Source of the DNA: Hirundichthys speculiger
Taxonomy: Eukaryota; Chordata; Actinopteri; Beloniformes; Exocoetidae
Length of the DNA stretch: 64,000 bases
NCBI GenBank assembly: GCA_018398805.1
Contig: JAGFBZ010000258.1
Location: forward strand, 5,134,501-5,198,500
Reading direction: 5' to 3'
Part shown: in pieces, positions 56,240-64,000 of the stretch
Numbering within the stretch: position 1 is the stretch's first letter
Layout: every line of letters starts with the position of its first letter
The notes under the pieces: generated by a model
Told to the model about the DNA's origin: nothing
The model's input: the letters and a program-made list of their open reading frames with translations, nothing else
The model's database searches: none
Program-made: the position numbers and the translations under genes

Positions 56240-58490
56240 ACAGCTGGCTGTTGGATTCCATTCATATTATTTGCCCAGGGAATTTACATCCTCTGTTGTG
56301 ATCACTGTTTATGTACCCCCATCAGCTGATGCCAAGAGTGCTGCTGATGTCATTCACACCACTGTTGGTAGACTCCAGACACATCAGCCCAGCGCTTTCA
56401 CGTTCATGGTGATTACTGGGGATTTTAATCAGGCTTCTTCAGACAAAACACTGCCTGACTTCAAGCAATATGTTAATTCTCCCAGGAAGAGACAACAAGA
56501 CTTTGGACCTGCTGAATGCAGTGATCATGATGCATACTTTACTACTGCCTCCTCCCACTTGGTAGATCTGATCACAATCTGGTACTCCTGAGAGAGACTG
56601 AATGAGCTGAATTGTTACTTTAACAGGTTCATCTCACAGCCTGCAGGTCTACCTGCAGGATTGCACCTACATGATCTGCTAAGCGGTGTCCTCTCCTCCT
56701 TTCCTCTTCTTCCTTTAGCCGTATCCTTAGTTGTGAATTAGGAGCACCTCATAAATAAAACTGTGCTTTAATGTTCTTGTAGCTTTTTTGCGCCGTCCTG
56801 CGCCCCCCCTTTTTCTTTTTCTGTATGTTTGCAGGCCAGAATTTCCATTTTTCCAGAGCTACATACTGACCTGTAGTTCCACCCTCTGACCATCTATATG
56901 TCTTAAATATTGACTAACAAGCTGACCTGCAGTCTGACCCACCTCAGTGTTACTGCTTACATTCTATATATATATATATAGGCATCTCTGTAGTTCATGT
57001 ACTAACAATGTACCAGTCATATATAAGTACATGGAATTCTTAGTTCCCCAGCTGATGGAAAATTGCTATAAATATGTTCTGTCCTATATAATATTGCCAA
57101 TATATTTGTGCCTCTCCTCTCTCTGTCCTTCTTCGTCTTTGTCCTATCTCCCTCTCACTCGGCTGACCTTTGGCAGGAGGGTCCACCACTTATGAGCCAG
57201 GTCCTGCTCAAGGTTTCTTTTTTTTAAAGGGGACTCTGTTTGGCTTGAAGGTTTTTCTCCTTCTAGGGGAGTTTTTTTTTTTTTTTTTTTTAACTTTCCA
57301 TTGTTTCTTTAATTAAGATTTAATTATATCACTTAATAATCCTTTGCTTGGAGGTCATGCTCTTGGTCTCTGAAAATTCCCTAGAGACAATTTGCATTGT
57401 TATAGATGTTATACAAATAGAGCTGAATTGAATTGAATTGAATTGAATTTTATTTAATCGTATTGAATTGAATTGAATTGCAGCCTGAGCCTTGACAGGG
57501 TGACGTTACTGTGGAAGACCTCCTGCCTGGTTCCAGTCCCCACGAAGATTACTCCATTTTCACTGAAGGACTTCTAACCAGTTGCCCTTCACATGTGATG
57601 AAGGTGCTGAGGTGAGATCCCCTCTGGACCCTCGGCAGTTTGCCTGTCAGCCTCACCTGAATGTGGCTGATGCCGTCATCGATCTGCAGCAGCTCACTCA
57701 CTCACACTTGGACGGTGGTGGAGGCACCGTGAGAATAACATTCTTTGATTTCTTCAGTGCATTCAACATCCAGCCTCAGTTACTGGGTGAGAAGCTGCAG
57801 CTGATGGGTGTCGGTGTGTCCATTATGTCCTGGATCACCTGACAGGCAGGCTGGTCCATTTGGACCTTGCTCTGTCAGATGTGCTGGTGATACTGGTACA
57901 GGAGCACTTCAGGGTACAGCGCCGTTTTCCTTCCTGTTCACATTATACACCACAGATTTCCAGTATAACTCAGAGTCAGTCCATCCTCAGAAGTTTTCTG
58001 ATGACTCTGCTGTTGTTGGGTACACTCCTCCGACTGATGGACAGTCAGCACTGGTGGACGGGTTTGTGGAGCGGGCCGGAGTAAATCACCTACTGCTGAA
58101 TGTGGACGAGACGTGGGAGATGGTAAGTGATTTTAGGAAGAAAGGAACAGCTTTTTTTTTGGCCCATATGCATTCTGGGTAATGATGTGGAGAGGGTTGA
58201 GGACGACAGATATCCGGGTGTTTACACCGACAGCAGGCTCAACTGGAAGATTAACAAGCATGCCTGTATACCAGAGTTGACTCTACTTCCTGAGGAAGCT
58301 GAGCTCTGATGTGATGCATGGCTCTGTCACCGGCTGCAGACAGGAGACATTTGAAGCTGTGGTGGAGAGGGGGATACTGAACAAACTGTTATCTATCATG
58401 GCTAACCCCAACCACCCTCTCCACCACACAATGAAGCTCTGACTCCTCCATTGTTGTAGGGACTGTTATAAGAAATCTTTTCTACTTGGG
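56240..58490 (+). mobile_element. CR1/L2-type LINE with endonuclease and RT, interrupted
   Basis: 56,260-56,591 encodes the C-terminal half of an apurinic-type endonuclease (YLPREFTSSVVITVYVPPSA, then VITGDFNQASSDKTLP). Connecting sequence (LNELNCYFNRF-like at about 56,602) runs to 56,760. After a nested LINE tail (56,945-57,480), RT text resumes: LDRVTLLWKTSCLVPVPK (57,490-57,550), LDPRQFACQPHLNVADAVID, VRITFFDFFSAFN (palm block A) and LYTTDFQYNSES with FSDDSAVVGY (57,980-58,020), where FSDD replaces the usual F/Y-ADD active site. It then reads VDETWEMVSDFRKKG and DRYPGVYTDSRLNWKINKHA. Frameshifts break the ORF. Inactive. Confidence 0.85.
56945..57480 (+). mobile_element. L2-type LINE 3' end nested in the LINE above
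   Basis: CTCTCTCTGTCCTTCTTCGT, then AGGTCCTGCTCAAGGTTTCT, a long T-run (57,271-57,291), TAGATGTTATACAAATAGAG and the tail (GAATT)n to 57,480. Same family as 44,971. It separates the endonuclease and RT parts of the host LINE. Confidence 0.75.
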
Positions 58491-59040
58491 CCATACACTT
58501 GTATAACACATTATCTCTGTGTGACAGATAATACTCTGGACTCAACACTTTAAGATACTACATACCACATGACCTGCACTCGAGTATGTTCATTCAATTG
58601 TCTGTCTCCTAGTTTATTACTTATGAAACAGCCTTAACTTTTCATTTTGGGAAAATTTAATATTTAGTCTGTTATCTGTATGTACATAGACTGCATATCT
58701 TCATCGCCAACACAGTTGATAGTTTAGTAATTTTTTGAAGCTGTAATTTAGCTTTTTTCGTAGCCTGGACATTTGATGATTTAGTCTGCTATTATTTATT
58801 TGTAACAACTCTTCTGGACATACTGGGAACTGTCCAAATCTAGACAATTTCCCAGTATGTACATTCTTTACTACTACATGTCTTAACAGTTATGCTGACA
58901 TTTTAGTGTATTTTGTGTTATATAACCTGTACAGTTGTTTTTGCTCATCTTTCTTATCTTTTATTATGTTGCATGTTGCCTATAGAAAATTGTAATAGAT
59001 GTTATACAAATAAAGTGTGCCTTAACATTGCTGCTTTAAC
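58491..59040 (+). other. Possible LINE 3' UTR
   Basis: It directly follows the LINE coding remnant and ends ATAGATGTTATACAAATAAAGTG (59,000-59,020), a poly(A)-signal-like LINE end. Contains a 12-bp inverted repeat at 58,817-58,860 (ACATACTGGGAA). Confidence 0.4.
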
Positions 59041-59869
59041 ATTTATATTTCTCAGTTTGGGTTTAATTAAAAATCCATCTATCTATTCATCTATCTGAGG
59101 TCAATATGACTAACAAATGCTGCTGCTATGTATTTTCCTGCGAGCTGCTTCCGCTGACCGAGACTCTCGAGACTTTTTTTACACTCGCAGTCCCAGAGTG
59201 TAAAAAATAAGCAGCTCACCAAAACTCCAGATGTTGCATGGTTGAGTTGTGTGTCATGCTGCAGCTGTGGTTGCTCTCATCTACTGACATCTGCCGCCAT
59301 GTTCAGCACACACAACACACACGGCCCACTGCCTGTGTGAAGTTGGCCCGAAGTTCAGATCGAAAAGAAAATTGGTTCTGCATATTTCTAGCGTGAAAAC
59401 AATTTTTCGTAACTGTGGCAGGCTACTTGTGATTTTTGATTTTGGGTTGTTTTGATTTTTGCTTTGTTCCAGCATTTTGTTCAGATTTAGGCTTGTTAAG
59501 CGGCATATGACATTACTAGTGTGCACTGGTTTTGCCACCATGTGGCACAATGTACACAAACAATTGCACAATCTGTTGAACGCAAGACGCACCTTTATGT
59601 TCAAATAAAGGATGAAGACTTTCAACTCCTGCTTCCCTGAATTTCTGCATTTATGTCCATTTATCAAAAATGATAAATGAGCTGCATCAGCAATCAACCT
59701 TGCCAGACCTTTTCAGGAGCAAGTCTTGTTGGACCCATAAGTGGCTGCTGTGTTCCTGTTTCTACCACCAGCACACAAGCCTGCTAGTGGAGGTGGAACC
59801 TACACGTGCAACATGGAACTTGAATGATAGAAACCAATAAAATCAACTTCTTTTGTTGTTTTTTCCCTT
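59041..59869. other. Intergenic, nothing recognised
   Basis: No transposon or gene is evident. There is a short hairpin near 59,172-59,206 (TTTTTTACACTC and its complement). The 138-codon minus-strand open frame at 59,281-59,697 has no motif. Confidence 0.45.
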
Positions 59870-60550
59870 AGCTGGGTCACCACAATGGCTCATCGTGTTT
59901 CTGACATTGAGAGAGTGAACTCTTAGAAGTACCTGGGTGTCCACCTGGATAATAAACTGGACTGGACTCACCAAGCAAACGCACTGTACAGGAAGGGCTG
60001 GAATGGGCTCCACCTCTGGTGGAGATGATGGTCCTTTGGAGTGAAGGGGGCACTTCTGAAGACTTTCTATGACTCTGTGGTGGCATCAGCCATCCTGCAC
60101 AGTGGGATGTGCTGGAGCAGCAGCATCACAGAGGGAGAGAGAGAGAGAGGAAGAAGGTGGACAAGGTCATCAAGACGTCCAGCTGTATCCTGGGCTGTTG
60201 TACTCGGCAGGAGTTGCGTGACAGAAGGGTCCTGGCCAACCTGACATCTATGCTGGAGGATGAGTCAAACCCCCTGCAGGACACCCTGACAGCTCTGGAG
60301 AGCAGCTTCAGTGACAGACTGATCCATCCTTGCTGTGTGAAGGAGAGATTCTGCAGGTCCTTCTGTCCCGCTGCTGTCAGCCTCCGACAGAACTGCACAC
60401 ATGTCCATCATCTGCTGCAATCATATGCAATACTGTTATTATTTTTGCCATTCTTCTTCTACTGCTGCTGTTCTTGTACTTTACTGTTGCACCAATGCGA
60501 TGCAATTAACTCCATCGTGGGACAAATAAAGGTTTTCTTCTTCTTCCTTC
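59870..60550 (+). mobile_element. CR1/L2-type LINE, RT C-terminal fragment
   Basis: The plus strand reads KYLGVHLDNKLDWTHQANAL (59,920-59,980), then LLKTFYDSVVASAILHSG (60,050-60,105), KVIKTSSCILGCC and NLTSMLEDESNPLQDTLTAL with KERFCRSF. This is the same family as 56,240-58,490, in a different, more 3' piece. Two frames are needed. It ends with GGACAAATAAAGG at about 60,530. Confidence 0.85.
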
Positions 60551-61639
60551 GCACACGGATTTGGCACAGATTTTCACATTAGATGCCCATCACGACAAAA
60601 CCCTTCACATTTATCTGTGCGTGAGAACAGAACTATGAGTGGCTGGGACAGTGGGGGCCGTCTGGGGTTCAGTGTCCCTCCCCGGAGCGGTTTGCCATGT
60701 GACGGGGCTGGGGACTGATTTGCCAACCTTCCAGCTGAAGGGCAACTGACTCTACCTATAATCCATACATCTACAGTCTAAATATAGTGTGAATATCTTG
60801 GGCACAGCCATCATTTCTCAGAAAAACAAACACTGACTGAAATTCTGTCAAAGATCCTTGATGAGACAATGAAGCCTCTTGATAACAGGCTTGGCACTGG
60901 AACCAGTTGTGTTAGAACAATGGGACCTTTAATTCCGCTAAGCGTCATTTATTCTTGTCATAATCATTAACAATTAAATATCTTGTGCAAAAAGAGATGA
61001 TTATATATATTTTAAAACACATGCCATTAACATTTCATTTGGCAGAAATAACTAAATTATATATAATTTTGCTTGAATATAAGAGTAAATGATACATAAC
61101 AGGACAGCTTCTCATGCTTCAAAACAGCTCATTCAAATGTCAAGCCTGACATTATAATCTCAAGAGGCCTCCATTTCTCACCTTATCTTGCAGCAGGTGG
61201 CTTATAGAGACACAAAGACGCCTCTTGGCAAAGCAAGATTACAGTTATGCTTTCTCATATCCATAAACCAATTGTGTGTTTTTAAAATGAAATGAAGAGG
61301 CAATAATTTATAAGAAAAATCCTTTGGGATAAGGGATAAAGTACTTTAACCCTAATCATCATGTTCAACAGTGTGTTCTATAGTAAGAGAACTGCATACA
61401 TCACTCATCATTTACAACACTTAACACTCAACATACTGACACTAAATAATTATTTGTGAACAAATGTGGTTAAAATGGCAACATATTGAGACAATTTTTC
61501 ACTTTTTGAAGCAATAATTTCAGATCACAACCTCTTCAAGCTCCATTAGCTGCAGGAATATGCAATATTTATCATATGTGTATTTAAAACCCACATTCCA
61601 CATCCAATATATTTTGTAATTTGTATTTGAGCACTGGAA
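60551..61639. other. Intergenic, mostly nothing
   Basis: A weak reverse SINE-like piece lies at about 60,690-60,765 (TTCCAGCTGAAGGGCAACTG). The rest is AT-rich with no feature. Confidence 0.4.
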
Positions 61640-61870
61640 ATGTGTGATATCCATCCATCCATTATCCATACCTGTTTTCAGTCCTCTGCAGGGTCACGGG
61701 GATCTGCTGGAGTCTATCCCAGCTCTTATCGGGTGAAAAGGAGGGCTACACCCTGGACAGGTCACCAGTCCATCAATAACCATACGCGCACTGACAATCA
61801 CTCCTACGGGCAATTTAGAACCACCAATCAACCTATCAAGCATGTCTTTGGACTGTGGATAGAAGCTGGA
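61640..61870 (-). mobile_element. Retroposon 3' end with (GATG)n tail
   Basis: CCATCCATCCATTATCCATA, then CAGGGTCACGGGGATCTGCT, ACACCCTGGACAGGTCACCA and GGCAATTTAGAACCACCAAT. This is the reverse-strand form of the 27,415 tail and the longest copy of it in the window. Confidence 0.7.
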
Positions 61871-62029
61871 GTAAAAGGCGAAATATTTTGAATCAAAATA
61901 TTTCCATATTTTGTATTTTGTTAGTTTAAAAATATTAAAATACTATTTGAAAAGGTTTGATATGTTTAATACACAGAAGGAATGGTTCTACGCTACCTCT
62001 CAACCTACTCCACTGGATTTGGTCATGTG

Positions 62030-62400
62030 CCAGTGTGAGGGACCGAGCAGGCTGTCTCTCCCTGTCTTTTGTGGTTCCTGTTTTACTTTGAAAGGTCTGT
62101 CTTGTCTTCATTGTTTTCTGCTTTGCTTCCTACCTCTTGGTTATCCTTGATTCCCTGCACCTGCCTCTCGTCTGATCCATTGTGTATTTAAGTCTCGTCA
62201 TTTTCCCTTGTCCTCCGTGGGTCCATTAGTCTATGTTACATATTTTGCAGTCCTGCCTGGTCTCCTCTCCTCACCCTGTCTCTAGAAGTTTTCACTTAAG
62301 TTTGTATTTTTGTGTTTTTGGATGTTTGGATTTAGTGTTTTGGATTTAGTGTTTTTTGGGAATAAACCCTTTTTGTTTTATACTTCCTGCTCCTGGGTCC
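62030..62400 (+). repeat. Retroelement end, unclassified
   Basis: GTGTATTTAAGTCTCGTCAT, then TTTTGTGTTTTTGGATGTTT and GGGAATAAACCCTTTTTGTT. It resembles promoter and poly(A) parts of a fish retroelement end seen often near truncated copies, but no coding part or terminal duplication is present here. Confidence 0.35.
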
Positions 62401-63034
62401 TCTCTTTATACCTTTCAAAACATGAGAAATCAAATGTAAACAAATTAAAATAAGTGAACTCATTAAAGAGGTCAACTAAACTTATGCTTTTTACACAATA
62501 CAAGTCAAAACTAAGGTGTTTAAAAACCCCAAAACAAATCATTACTCGATTACAGGAAAAAAAAAAAAAAAAAGACTTCAATCTTTCTGTTCTCGGGTCC
62601 CAGAGTCTCCAGCCACAGCAACACCACAGAACTGGTAACTCATTTAAACAAGTGATCAAACATAAACCAAATTGACCAAACAAAAGTTAACTAAATACGT
62701 GCAGTACAAATAGAACTCCAGTACATCCAAAATAAAATGAAACTGGATAATTATTCAAATAATATGAAATACCTGTAACTAAATATGTTAAATAAAATAA
62801 AAAATGTTACCGACATGTCCTGTGATGTGTGGCAGCCATTACAGCCAGTTTATATCGTCTGGAGCACATTACAGCTGTCTTATTTAAGTTCAAGGGCTCC
62901 ACCATCACTGTGTATCCAAGTACAGCAATCAGATGGTGCAGCACTGGTGTTTTCAATCAAGGTCATTGTCTCTTAACCTCAATTAAAGAAAGCTGGATTG
63001 AGATGGCCAGAGGCCACATCCAGGCCTCAGAGGG

Positions 63035-63640
63035 GTATACTACGAAGCGAGATTAGAGGGTTAGCGAGGTATGTTGAGTCTAAAACCAGGATTTCCAGAA
63101 CCACGAAGGTGGCTCTCTTTCGACCTGGCTAGATCACCATGGTAACTTACTCTGCAAACTTATCCTGGTCCGGAGCAGGTTATGTGCAGAGTTTAGGCTC
63201 AAATCAGCTATAAAAAGCTCCACCCTTTCACTTTCACCCAATCCTGTTGACCTGAGCGCCAGGATTGTGCAATGGAGGGAGAGTATTCAGAGACCGGACT
63301 GATCCGCTGGCTTCCCATGACCATATTCTCTATGAACGCTAGAGATTTCCAGCTGAGGGAATACGTTACATTTGTAATCTGCTAGAGCCATATATTGGCA
63401 GCGCCACCAAACGCAGCCGTGTGCTCACAGTAGCGCAAACGGTGTGCGTTTCTTTGCGTTTCTTTGCCGCAGGAACCTACATGCATTCAGTTGGTGATGC
63501 AGAAAATCTGAGCCAGAATACTGGAATAAAGGTTGTACTTGCTCTTACTGAACTGCTGAATATGTTTGTAGTATTCCCTGGCCATCTGCCCACGCTTCAA
63601 ATAAAAGAAGCGTCTTACTAAATCGCAGGTAACATAAATT
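63035..63640 (+). mobile_element. Harbinger element, 5' half with HARBI1-like N-terminus
   Basis: The left end (GTATACTACGAAGCGAGATT, then GGGTTAGCGAGGTATGTTGA) resembles fish Harbinger terminal sequence. After a frame break at about 63,365 the plus strand reads IRYICNLLEPYIGSATKRSR, then VLTVAQTVCVSLRFFAAGTY, VGDAENLSQNT and FVVFPGHLPTLQIKEASY. A GT donor-like CAG|GTAACA follows at 63,626-63,634, and homology fades after PRVIG near 63,725. It is a different, more typical Harbinger family than the one at 49,990. Confidence 0.8.
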
Positions 63641-64000
63641 AATAGTCCATTATATTGATAATCAGTGTGACGTGGAATTTCATGTGAAATGTTGTAATAT
63701 AATTCATAGATTCCCCAGGGTGATAGGGTACCTATTAAAGTGGCCGGTGAACGTATATTGGTATCACAGATAATATTAAATCTTAAATTAATTTCACATA
63801 GATTTAGCAAAAAACTAAGGTGATTTTTATTTATCATCCATAATGGGACAGTCAGACCTACATAATGTTTACATCTGCTGCATTAAGTTTAAAGTTTAAG
63901 CGCTCTAAAAGAGGGAGGGAGATTAATTAAGGTGTATTAAGTGGTGAAATAAATATAATTTACTGTGGCAAGAGACACTACGGAGGGCCCGGGCGGGGTT

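Noticed and set aside
59281..59697. 138-codon minus-strand open frame as a gene
   Set aside because: No motif, no splice context, and a composition like that of neighbouring non-coding DNA.

Overview
The window is vertebrate nuclear DNA, almost certainly from a ray-finned (teleost) fish. It is AT-rich and has spliceosomal introns with GT..AG borders. Its repeats are typical of fish: Rex3 (RTE clade) and L2/CR1-type LINEs, Tc1-like, pogo-like, hAT and PIF/Harbinger DNA transposons, tRNA-derived SINEs, and (AC)n, (TA)n and (GATG)n microsatellites. There is no bacterial, viral or CRISPR content. Two protein-coding genes and one tRNA gene are well supported. Everything else is intron, UTR or transposon-filled intergenic DNA.

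Region 1 (1-17,628) carries no exon I can recognise. It is probably the last large intron of yaf2, whose first exons (the zinc-finger part) must lie upstream of the window. It holds a degenerate Tc1-like element split by an unclassified repeat (1-1,960), a second copy of that repeat (about 6,905), a nested transposon pair (7,353-8,061), a nearly full-length dead Tc1 element (10,253-11,445), a MITE-like inverted repeat (11,783-12,298), a perfect 21-bp hairpin (13,041-13,088) and a Rex3 fragment (about 15,735-16,195).

Region 2 (17,629-about 21,275) holds the last two coding exons of yaf2 (plus strand), a Polycomb-associated RYBP/YAF2-family protein, followed by a long 3' UTR with an AATAAA at 21,250. 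The first of these exons has an in-frame TAG just before its splice donor.

Region 3 (about 22,980-35,350) is the complete gxylt1 gene (plus strand): seven coding exons joining to 418 codons plus a stop, for a Golgi xylosyltransferase that extends O-glucose on EGF repeats of Notch. Its promoter has an ETS-type site directly after a run of about 39 TA repeats. Intron 3 carries a 33-bp loop-free palindrome and an L1-like LINE remnant. Intron 6 carries a tRNA-Lys(CTT) gene and a third copy of the unclassified repeat. The 3' UTR contains an antisense Rex3 fragment. The adjacency of YAF2 and GXYLT1 also exists in human (12q12), so this is conserved microsynteny.

Region 4 (35,350-64,000) is a gene desert made of nested, decayed transposons. 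They are a hAT element (36,890-37,708), a pogo-like element with terminal inverted repeats, introns and a DDD transposase split by an L2-type LINE (37,738-41,806), Rex3 copies, a fold-back MITE (46,896-47,261), two Harbinger copies in opposite orientation (about 49,990-52,262), several L2/CR1 LINE pieces (53,345-60,550) and another Harbinger 5' half (63,035-63,640). I found no convincing new host gene there. The items most worth a second look are the yaf2 stop codon, the pogo-like element, the three-copy unclassified repeat, and the palindromes.
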